From contig CM043963.1 in the NCBI GenBank assembly GCA_014529385.2, positions 75,513,412-75,577,411 on the forward strand: a DNA stretch of 64,000 bases. The letters run 5' to 3'. Under the pieces are notes generated by a model that did not search any database, was not told where the DNA came from, and saw only the letters and a list, made by a program, of their open reading frames with translations. Source of the DNA: Adiantum capillus-veneris (Eukaryota > Streptophyta > Polypodiopsida > Polypodiales > Pteridaceae). Positions 32,501 to 44,500 of the stretch are shown piece after piece. Numbering within the stretch: position 1 is the stretch's first letter; each line of letters starts with the position of its first letter. A program made the position numbers and the translations under genes.

Positions 32501-35500
32501 ATCTTTCGAATCTTCTCGTGGGGGATCTGTGCACCTCGACTCGAAAGCCAACATCGATTCTTGGTGATTGATCGAATTTACAACGAGGTTAGCTTAGCTA
32601 GAAAAAGCATCGACTAACACATCATCATTGTGAACAATCACATCTTGTTCATGCAATTCATCATGCTTGTCATTGTCAATCAAATCATCATGCTTCTCAT
32701 CATCATGCAAATCGTGTGTGTCATGTTGTGGAGAAAAAGAGACTGAGAGAGTCTCCTTCTCCTGAATCCTGTCAGTTTTGTCCTGCATATTAGCAATGAG
32801 AGATGGAGAATGAGCAATGTCCTCTCCATGAATGAGAATAGAAGAATCACTTTTTGCATTGAGAGTTATAGTGTTAGTTAGAAAATCCATGAGAGCGTCA
32901 TTATCACGAAACCATCGAATGCCCAAAATCATATCACATCCTGAGTGAGGAGAAACAACAAATCTTCTAGTGAAGGCAGTCTGTTCAATTGCAAATAACA
33001 CATGAAGGCATTCCTCGGTAATGAGAGCGTCCATACCGGGACGAAAGCCAGAGACCTCGATAGGAGATCTCGGACTAACTTCGAGGCGGGCTCTCTAAAC
33101 AAGAGAGGAATTGATCACATCATGCATACTACCTGGGTCAAACAATATGACAAAACGGTGCCCCGACGTACGACCATAACATTTAATGAGAGAATCATCA
33201 ATGGGAGGTTCTTGAGAAACTTTGGGCACAATCGTGTTATCATTCATTGCATTGACAGATGTAGTGGGTGCTGTGGGTTCTTTAGATTCATTCGAGTCAA
33301 GCTTAGGACATGTTGTTTCTATGTGACCCTTAATGTGACAATGAAAACAACGACCTTCTTTAGAATAAGTGCTTTGTTCTTCCGACGTGATGTATCCTCC
33401 TACAATTCCTTGTGCTACCTTTTCATCTCGAGTAAGCTTAGGTTTAGCAGTTGTGTTAGCCTTACCCTTAGATTCATTGGAAGAATTCTTTGATGAGATA
33501 TTGTTGGTAGATTGGTTAGAAGAGTTATCATTTTTACCGTTCTTACCGTTCTAAGGGTTTTGAGAAGTCTGCGAGGTACTTGTGGAAGTCTTGTTCTCCT
33601 TAGGCTTTCCCTTGTTGTGCTTCATCTCCTGTGCGATAGCAATCGCTACCGCCTTGTTGAGATCGATTGGATCGATCATCTCGACATCGTACTTGATATA
33701 CTCGTCCAATCCAAAGAGAAAAGCCTCTTTGCGCTCATCATCCGACATGCGTAGTTGGGTACCTAGCTGCAAAACACGATTAGAAAAGGAGATAACCGGC
33801 ATACCATTTTGCTTGAGAGCGCGCCAATCGTCCTTCAATCGTGCGAGGTACTGAGGTGGCATAAACCGCGCCTTGAGCTTGTCTTGGAAATCAGCCCAAC
33901 TAAAAGAGAGGGGCGTGAAATTGTCGGCTGTCTCTAGGTGCGCGGCTAGCTGTGCCTCTTACCATGCGTGGTACCAATTAATGGCATCACCGGCAAGGTG
34001 CATAGCTGCCGTCAAAACTTTTCTATTGCTTGTCTTCTTAGTTGTCGCAAAATAAGCATTAAATTGATGCAACCAAGAATGAATAACTATAGCATCCATC
34101 TTACCGTCATACTTACTGAAAATCAACTTTTCTGTGACGGGATGGTTGGAATCCGCGTCGTGGCTTGCGTCACTTGACGAACTCTCACGATCTTTGGGTT
34201 GTTCGGTCTTCGAGGCTAGGATGTGGGAAATAAACTCTGGATGACGAATCTCCATTTGAGCCTCTCGTTCATCGCGCTCGCGTTCGAAAGCAAGTCGATG
34301 TTCTTCTTGTTTTGCGGCAAGAGCAATGCGCTCACGTTCCGGAGCAAGGTGATTTTCTTCTTGTTTTGCGGCAAGTGTGTCGTTTCTTTCATCGCGCTCG
34401 CGGTCCTTGGCTTCTTGTGCTTCTGCTTTGCTTGCGAGTTGTGCCAATGCAACTCGATTCGTTTCTTGTTGTTGTGCCATCATGTCCAACATTGACTTGA
34501 CCATCATCTCCATAGGAGTGAGTGCAACTCGTGGCGTAGATGGCGAAGGGGGAGGGTCGAAAAGTCTCCTTGTGGGGAAAAATCTTCGCCGCCTCTCTCA
34601 TGCTCATCACCTGTATGCGAAGTATCCATTCTGCTTCGGGTGACGACCATGCACTATGATCTTGGGGTCTTAAGCTCGCGAGGAACTTGAGTTCTTGAGG
34701 GTCTTGAGGTTCTTGAGGTCCTTGATTCGTGAGAATCTTGGGTTCTTGAGGTTCGTGAGTCTTGAGGGTCTTGGGTTCTTGGGGTTCTTGAGGTTTTCTT
34801 TCGCTTGCAAATCGCGTTGGAGAACTCCTTGGCGGCCTTGTGCTCACACCAAGGTTGCTTTTTCCCACCTCACGTCGATTGGCCGGCCGCTAAGTGCACG
34901 GTCCGCTCTCAATGAGTGAAAAGAGACACAAGGGGAGGCTGGACAAGCCCTTCTTTCTTGGGATTCCTGTCACTCTTCAACAAAACACGATTAGGAATCG
35001 CCATGCCCAAGTAAACTTGGGTTCGTGCGATCGCAACAAGCAAAAAAAATTCTTGTCGTTCTTGTGGTTCTTCCCTTGAGTAATGAAGAACACTTCCAAT
35101 ACTCTGATACCAATGTTAGGTGCAGCGGAATGAATGTTGTTTTTTCTCAAGATTAGTGATCCTTATTGCTCAAGCTTCCTTTTAGTTCTTTAGGGAAAGA
35201 GAGAGCTTTCCGTCTTGTAGAGTGAATGAATGTTGTTTTTTCTCAAGATTAGTGATCCTTATTGCTCAAGGTTCCTTTTAGTTCTTTACGGAAAGAGAGC
35301 TTTCCGTCTTGTAGAGTGTTGTGGTCACGAACAAAGTGAGTGGATATTGTGCGTGCAAGTGAATGAGACTGAGAGAAGGAGAGAGAAGAGATACGACACC
35401 CGAGAGGTTGTAAAACCCTCCTCCGAAGGCCCCACTCTCGTCGGCGAGAGTGTTCTACTTTGATTGCACAAAGGTGTACAATGCGAATGCAATGGACTGA

Positions 35501-38500
35501 TGCAATGGGACTATGCCGAAGACGACGGTGATGACGACGACTAAGGCTGAAATCTGTGATCTTCTAGGCTGAGTTTGGGGTTGTCTTGGTGGCTGAAATT
35601 GACTGTTCTATGGCTGTTTTCATGGCCCAAAATGGTGGAGTAGTCGGGGATCAAGTCGGGGATCAAGCTGATGGCAATAACGCTGAGGTTATATACCTGT
35701 CAGGCTGCGTTTTCATGCTTGTTCATACCTACTGAAAGCGCTATCATGCTGAGGTCTTCAAGCTGAGAAAAACGCTGCAATGCTGAGGCTTTTCTGGTCT
35801 TTTCAAGGGCTGAAAACCCTCTGCAGTTGCAGGTCTTGGAGCGTTGATGGTTGACTGAAAAAACGATGGGAAAGAGGGGTCCTAAAGCTGAGCAAAACGC
35901 TGATGTGTTGAGGATCTTGTTACCATATACATGTGGTAGTGATGTGTGTGAACACACTAGGACCGCCGGGGCATTTTTTCCCTCTTCAGGAGGTTTTTTC
36001 CCCCGAGCATTGTATATACGCCCATCTCTCTAGGGCTATCTATCTTTCCATTGCACACTAAGTAACACACTCTCTATTGTGTGCCTTGAGCTTCCTTCGT
36101 CTTCCCCAAGCTGTGTGTGTTTCTTTGCAACCCTAATTCCAACAATTAGTATCAGAGCAGGTCACGTCCTCCCGGGCTTAGTCGCCAGCTGCTCCAGCAC
36201 ACGCCTGCTCACTTTCTCCGATTTCAGTGAGCTTTGGCGAGCGTTCGCAGGTCGACAAAATTTTTGGGAGTACTCGAAGAGCTTGGTCTGCTCAGAATTT
36301 TGATTTGGGCTCATTTCGGCCTCCGTTTCCACTACAAGCAGTACTGCACAGGCTATTGCGTCATTTTGTGCAGAATTTCTGTCAATGCCGTTTTCTGCAT
36401 AACAGGTGCCTTATAGTCTTCTACGGTTTGTGCTATATAGCACAGGTTGTTCCCGCTCCATTTCTCCTATTTTCGGGTAGTTTTCACATCAGGTGCAGCA
36501 TTTACCATGGCTGACAACAACAACACAGATGTGTTCAAGATGTTTGCTGCTGAGGACAGGTTGGATGAGGACAACTACCCTATGTGGGCTTATATGATGC
36601 AACATGTTCTTGTGTCAAAAGGTGTCTGGAACATTGTGCAGGGCATTGATGTACGTCCTGGTTCTGAGGATGTAGGTGATGTTGAGGATGTTGCAGGTCT
36701 TGCTGCAAGGATTGCAGCTGTTAGAGTTGTTTTGCCTACGGCAGAACAAGCTCGTTGGGATGTTAAGGATGCGTAGGCTCATGCATTGATTGCGTTGCCT
36801 GTGAAGCGCACCATTGTTCCTCACATCCGTTCAACAAAATCTGCAAAATAGGCTTGGGATATTCTAGCAGGTCTTTATGCAAAGCCGCAATGAGGCTAAA
36901 ATTGCTTTGCTATGTAAAGAGCTGGAGTCAAAGATTATGCATGAGGAAGATGATATGGACACTTTCCTTGCTAGTGTCAAGGATATCAATGAGCAGCTTA
37001 TTTCTGCAGGTGAAGTCATTTCAGACAGTTCCCTTGTGCAGACTGTTCTTGATGCCTTACCAGATTCCTACCAGACTTTTGCTAGTACTTGGAGACTGAT
37101 GACCCAAGGAAATCCTGAAGTTGTGAAGTTTGATGCATTATGCACATTGCTGTTGCAAGAGTCACTCTCTAGAAAAAACAGGACTAGGTAGCGTGCAGTT
37201 GAAGAAGCTTTTATTGCTTCTCAAAGAAAGGGTGGTAACAACAATGCAGCCACTTCTTATGGTTCTACTGCGAGTGGCAAAAATTCTGTTCCTAATGCTT
37301 CTGCTGGCAGCACTTCGTCTTGCAATTCTGGTGATAAGGGCAAAAAGAAGATGCGTTGCCATTATTGTAAAGCCAATGATCACTTGATCAAGTCGTGTCC
37401 TAAGTTGAAGGCCAAAGAGGCTAAGAAGAAAGAGGGTGGTTCCACTGCAAATGCTGGTTCCACTACAAATGCAGCCATTGTTGAGTCTTCTGTGAAAGGA
37501 GACTGTGTTGCTGATGTTGATGCAGAATGGGCTTTTAGTGCAGAGTGCACTTACAATCCTGCTGTCCATGATGCATGCTTGTCAGTTGCTGCAGATTCAC
37601 ATGTGGTATTTCGACAGTGGTGCTACAAAGCACATTACCTCACATCGTGAATTGTTTACCTCTCTCGAGTCTGTCCCTCATGGGAATTCAGTCACTTGTG
37701 CCAACAACGTCTCTTATCCAGTTCAGGGAGTTGGAAAGATTGTGCTCACTGCTGCTAATGGTAGTTCCTTCACACTTGTTGATGCACTTTATGTACCTGG
37801 GATCAAGAAGAATCTCTTGTCTGTATCCGCACTTGCTAGACTTGGACTTGTAGTCAAATTTGTGGATGACAGATGTACAGTTCATGATCTCAGTTTTGGT
37901 GATGAAATTGTTGTATCTGGCCTTTTGTGCCGTGGGCTGTATAAGCTCACTTTGTATGACAAGTGTGGACAAAATTTTGCAAATGCTGTTGCAGATTCAA
38001 GGGCTATTTCAATGCAAAACTTTGGCATGCACGTTTTGGTCATCTGAATTTTGCCAGTTTGCTGCGTTTGCAGAAATCTGATATGGTTGCTTCTTTGCCG
38101 CCTCTTGAAGCACCTGTAAAACATGTTTGTGAAGGCTGTATTTTGGGTAAGATGCAGTGTTCTAAATTTCCAAAGGATGGTTCAGTTCGGGCCACATGCA
38201 GGTTGCAGCTTGTGCATAGTGATGTTTGTGGGTCCATGTAAACTCCGTCCTTGGGCAATTACTTGTACTTCGTGACTTTCATTGATGATTACTCCAGGCA
38301 TGCATGGGTATTTCCGCTTAAAGCGAAGTCCGAAGTTTTTATGTGCTTCAAACAATTTCTGGCTATGGCTGAAAATGTCTCGAAATGTACTATGGGCACC
38401 CTCCGTTCCGATCGAGGGTGGGAGTATATGTCTCATGAATTTAATGCATTTCTGGCTAGTCGTGGGATAAAACACCAATGTATAGTGCCTTATACACCTC

Positions 38501-41500
38501 AGCAAAATGGTGTTGCTGAGAGGAAAAATAGGTCACTTACGGAAATGGCACTATGTATGGTCAAAAGTCAAGCTTTGCCACATTCTTTTTGGCTTGAGGC
38601 CATCATGTGTGCCACTTATGTACTTAACAGGTGTCCTACGAAACCTTTGCAGTCTATTACTCCATATGAAGCATGGCATGATAGAAAGCCTTCTATTGTG
38701 CACATGGGTGTTTTTGGCTGTTTGGCATATGCTTTGGTGCGACAAGTGCAGCGCAGAAAATTGGATGATAAGGCTGTCAAATGTATTTTTGTTGGTTATA
38801 GTGTTGAAAGCAAAGGTTACAGGTTGTATCATCCGCAAACAAAACGTATTCTGGTTTCTCGGGATGTAGTGTTTGTGGAAGATTCTGTTCAGCCCTTGCT
38901 GTCATGTACTAGAGACAGTAATGTAAGCTCACAGGACATTTATGACACTTTGTTGCCTCTTTTCAGTGGTGGAAATACGAATGTAAGTTCCAATGAGGCA
39001 AATGTACAGCCTATGGGGGTTTCTGAAAATGTTTTAGATCAGCCTATTACCGATGCAGATGTACATGATGTACTTGATGAGGAAAGGGCTGAAAATGAGC
39101 AGGCTAGAGGTATGCCAAAATGGTTGGTGCACACTTTGCGTGATAGTAAATTGGATGCACCTTTGTCTAGTCGTACTCGTTCAGGCTCTCGCCATGCATC
39201 TTATGCATCAGATTGTTATGCGTTGGCTGTGTCTAGCTTACATGATGTTGAGGAGCCTGTGTCTTTTGATGAAGCACAAAATTTAGAAAATTGGATGGCT
39301 GCCATGCAATCAAAATATGATGCACTTATAGAAAATGACACATGGACTTTATGTGATTTGCCTCCTGGCAAAAAGGCCATTGGTACGAAGTGGGTTTACA
39401 AGTTGAAACGCAAGCCGGATGGTGAGATCGATCCCATAAGGCTCGACTTGTTGCAAAGGGTTATGCACAGCAAAAAGGCATAGATTATGAAGAGACTTTT
39501 GCTCCCACTTGTCGTATGACTACTGTGCGTTTTCTATGTGCATTGGCAGCTCATTTTGGTTGGGATGTACATCAATCAAACATATTTACTGCTTTCTTGA
39601 ACGGTGACATATTTGAGGAAGTTTATGTAACGCAGCCTCGCGGTTTTGTCATAAAAGGACAAGAGGACAAAGTGTGCAAATGTAACAAGGCTTTGTATAG
39701 GTTTAAGCAATCTCCTCGTGCTTGGTATGAGAAAGCTGACACTCATTTGGTCAAACAAGGCTTTCGTAACAGTCCAACAGAAAGCACATTGTATGTAAAG
39801 CGTGAGGGTGATGTACTTCTCATCGTGGTTCTTTATGTTGATGATTTGCTGATCATTGGACCAAATGAGAGACATATTGCTGAATTTAAGGCTGATTTGA
39901 ATGCTACTTTCAAGATGAAAGATTTGGGGTTGTTGCATCATTATTTGGGTATACAGTTTAACCAGTGTGATGGTGGTATTGCCTTGTGTTAGAAAAGTTA
40001 CATAGAGACATTGCTATGTAAGTTTGGACTTGAGGATTGCAAACCTATTGCCACTCCCATGGAAACAGGTTTGAAGTTGAGTCTACATGATGTTGGTGAT
40101 CCTGCTGATGTCACTCTTTACCAAACTGCTGTTGGCTGCCTCATTTATGTATGCAACACGATGGCGGATATTCAGTTTGCAGTCTCACAGGTCAGCAGAT
40201 TTATGCATAGCCCAGGGTCTAAGCATTGGCAGGCTGTCAAGAGGATTTTCCGCTACCTTAGTGGCACTTTACATCTTGGCTTGTTTTATCCCAAGGGGGG
40301 ATCATTGCCGCCAGACTTACATGCTTTTTCGGACTCAGATTGGGCTGGTTGTTTTGACACGCGAGTGTCCACAAGTGGTTTTTGTTTCATGCTTGGCAGT
40401 TCATGTATATCATGGTTGAGCAAGAAGCAACCTACTGTGGCCACTTCGAGTTGTGAGGCTGAGTACAGGGCAGTCTTCACAGCTACGGTTGAGTGTGTAT
40501 GGCTCAGACGCCTTATGGCTGATTTGGGTGTTGGACAGGACACTGCCAACACTATCTACACTGACAGTCAGAGCGCATTGGCAGTTGCGAGGAACCCAGT
40601 TTTTCATGCTCGCACAAAGCACATTGAGGTGCATTACCACTATGTCAGGGAGAGGCTCTCAGCAGGAGAGATCAACTTGGCTTATGTGCCAACACAGGAC
40701 AACCTTGCAGATCTTTTCACAAAGGCATTGTCTCGTGCGAAGCTTGAAGCTTTCCGCAAAGCTTTGGGCTTACTCCCCTTTGTGGACTGATCCTGTCCTC
40801 AGGGCATGGCACTTCCCTTTACTCATGTGCCAGCTCTCGTTCACCGCATCACTCGAGGGGGGATTTGTTACCATATACATGTGGTAGTGATGTGTGTGAA
40901 CACACTAGGACCGCCGGGGCATTTTTTCCCTCTTTAGGAGGTTTTTTCCACCGAGCATTGCATATACACCCATCACTCTAGGGCTATCTATCTTTCCATT
41001 GCACACTAAGTAACACACTCTCTATTGTGTGCCTCGAGCTTCCTTCGTCTTCTCCAAGCTGTGTGTTTCTCTGCAACCCTAATTCCAACAGATCTGAGAT
41101 TCCAAAAACGCTAGGGTTTTGGGCTGATGCTGATTGTCAAAAACGCTAAAGCTGAGGTGATTCTGTCGCGGGAAAACTCCAAGGATGGGGCTGATCTACA
41201 AGAGTTCAAAAACGCTATGCCTTTGGGTTGATCTGCTGTTAGAACTGTCGCCAGAAGTGGGGAAAACTTCAGGGCGAGGATGCTCTATGAAAAACGCCAA
41301 GGTGATGGGAGGTATGGCGATGGGGGGTCATCGGGGGGGTCCTGCTGAGAAGTTGCCTGTTGAGCGGGAAGCTCCTGCTGCCTCTTCTGCCAGAAAGTGC
41401 TAACTTGAGTTTGCTTATATATTAACTTAACAAAATTGCCCTACCTACTTTTGTTGGAAAGTCACTTAAAAATAATAAGTGAAAATACGAATAAATAGGA

Positions 41501-44500
41501 AAATAGGCTAAATGAACTGGAAAAGTCCCCTAACTGATGCTAATGGATTCTGATGGGAATTCCGATGATCATGCTGTGTGCAACCGGAGGATATGCATCT
41601 ATGCTAAGTGACTGGGCATGCACGGTCTACGAATAGACTCACAAAAGTGCCAGATCATTGCTAATCTAGACTTGACTGAACTGACTGAACCCTGCTCTGG
41701 TGTAGCTTGTCCACGAACACATAGGGTTGGGATGTGTCACGTGACATCCTCTCCTTTTCAAAGTGAGGTACTGGTACCGAACTGTATGGCGTCGAGGGAG
41801 ATCGCCAACAACATCCAGAATCTTGGAAGGGACTCTTCGCCGGCCCACTCTGATGTGTGGGTCGTGCGGTACTTGAACTTCATAAAGGTCTGCAACGCTT
41901 GCTTCTCTGGGCCGCGCCGAAAGCGACACAAAGTCTTCTGTGGCTTCTTTGATGCTTCAACTTCGTCTAGAGTCCTGCTTCTTTCTTCTTCAAGAATCTC
42001 CATGGCTGAAAATTCCTGAAACCATCTCCAACACAAAACCATGAACATAGCCATTCCATGTAAAGTGAAGGAAAAAAATATTGTCTTCTCTAAAGATTGT
42101 GTATACAACGTAGATGAACATAGATACGGAGTGACAAACCGTTCATCAAAGATGCAAACAATGCGATTGAATCTTTTCTATTTGATCGAAATCAATCAAT
42201 TGTGGCAAATCACAATGGAAATGCCCATGCTTGGTGCTCATACTATCATATGCTCTTTCAGAAATTGTGTCATGCTAAGGAAGAGACATGGAATGTGACT
42301 TCCTTACATACAAACTTTTCGGCTTTTTATGAACAATCCCCATACATTCGTGCTCATCCATGAGAGAAACATGCTCAACATGCAATATGTCATGCCTAGG
42401 AAAAGGGATCACATAACGATGCTGACTAAAATACAGGAAACCGTCACGAATGGAACACTCGAACAATGCGTGCGTATCAATCATGCGAACACATAATACT
42501 TCTTGTGAGGGTTCTTTGGACCAAGGCTCGAGAGCCAAGATCGCTTCTTTGGGGTCTATCGAATCTTCTTGTGGGGGATCTGTGGACCTCGACTCGAAAA
42601 CCAAGATCGATTCTTGGTGATTGATCGATTCTACAACGAGGTTAGCTTCGCTAGAAAAAGCATCGACTAACACATCATCATTGTGAACAATCACATCTTG
42701 TTCATGCAATTCATCATGCTTGTCATTGTCAATCAAATCATCATCACATCTTGTTCATGCAATTCATCATGCTTGTCATTGTCAATCAAATCATCATGCA
42801 AATCCTGTGTGTCATACTGTGGAGAAAAAGAGACTGAGAGAGTCTCCTTCTCCTGAATCCTGTCAATCTTGTCCTGCATATTAGCAATGAGAGATGGAGA
42901 ATGAGCAATGTCCTCTCCATGAATGAGAATAGGAAAATCACTTTTGGCATTGAGAGTTATAGTGTTAGTTAGAAAATCCATGAGAGCGTCATTATCACGA
43001 AACCATCGAATGCCCAAAATCATATCACATCCTGAGAGAGGAGAAACAACAAATCTTCTAGTGAAGGCAGTCTGTTTAATTGCAAATAACACATGAAGGC
43101 ATTCCTCGGTAATGAGAGCGTCCATACCAGGACGAAAGCCAGAGACCTCGATAGGAGATCTCGGACTAACTTCGAGGCGGGCTTTCTCAACAAGAGAGGA
43201 TTTGATCACATCATGCATACTACCTGGGTCAAACAATATGACAAAACGGTGCCCCGACGTACGACCATAACATTTAATGAGAGAATCATCAATGGGAGGG
43301 TCTTGAGAAACTTTGGGCACAATCGTGTTATCATTCATTGCATTGACAGATGTAGTGGGTGCTGTGGGTTCTTTAGATTCATTCGATTCAAGCTTAGGAC
43401 ATATTCTTTTTATGTCACCCTTAATGTGACAATGAAAACAACGACCTTCTTTAAAATAAGTGCTTTGTTCTTCCGACGTGATGTATCCTCCTACAATTCC
43501 TTGTGCTACCTTTTCATCTCGAGTAAGCTTAGGTTTAGCAGTTGTGTTAGCCTTACCCTTAGATTCATTGGAAGAATTCTTTGATGAGATATTGTTGGTA
43601 GATTGGTTAGAAGAGTTATCATTCTTGCCATTCTTACCGTTCTTACCGTTCTAAGGGTTCTGAGAAGTCTACGAGGTACTTGTGGAAGTCTTGTTCTCCT
43701 TAGGCTTTCCCTTGTTGTGCTTCATCTCTTGTGCGAGAGCAATCGCTACCGCCTTGTTGAGATCGATTGGATCGATTACCTCGACATCGTACTTGATATA
43801 CTCGTCCAATCCAAAGAGAAAAGCCTCTTTGCGCTCATCATCCGACATGTGTAGTTGGGTACCTAGCTGCAAAACACGATTAGAAAAGGACATAACCGGC
43901 ATACCATTTTGCTTGAGAGCGCGCCGATCGTCTTTCAATCGTGCGAGGTACTGAGGTGGCATAAACCGCGTCTTGAGCTTGTCTTTGAAATCAGCCCAAC
44001 TAAAAGAGAGGCGTGAAATTGTTGGCTGCCTCTAGGTGCGCGGCTAGCTCTGCCTCTTGCCATGCGTGGTACCAATTAATGGCATCACCGGCAAGGTACA
44101 TAGCTGTCGTCAAAACTTTGCTATTGCTTGTCTTCTTAGTTGTCGCAAAATAAGCATTAAATCTATGCAACCAAGAATGAATAACTATAGCATCCATCTT
44201 ACCGTCATACTTACTGAAAATCAACTTTTCTGTGACTGGATGGTTGGAATCCGCGTCGTGGCTTGCGCCACTTGATGAACTCCCACAATCTTTGGGTGGT
44301 TCGGTCTTCGAGGCTAGGATGTGGGAAATAAACTCTCGATGACGAAACTCCCTTTGAGGCTCTCGTTCATCGCGCTCGTGTTCGAAAGCAAGTCGATGTT
44401 CTTCTTGTTTTGCGGCAAGAGCAATGCGCTCACGTTCCGGAGCAAGGCGATTTTCTTCTTGTTTTGCGGCAAGTGTGGCGTTTCTTTCATCGCGCTCGCG

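Larger units (their letters stand above)
35918..41090 (+). mobile_element. Ty1/copia element nested in LTR-B
   Basis: 5173 bp with LTRs 35,918-36,144 and 40,866-41,090 and a 5-bp target duplication GATCT (35,913-35,917 and 41,091-41,095). The LTRs differ by eight substitutions and a 2-bp length change in about 225 bp. The gene order protease-integrase-RT-RNase H is that of copia. Frames carry several stops and frameshifts. Confidence 0.95.

Noticed and set aside
36147-36158. tRNA-like sequences TGGTATCAGAGC
   Set aside because: They are primer-binding sites next to LTRs, not tRNA genes; no cloverleaf can be drawn.
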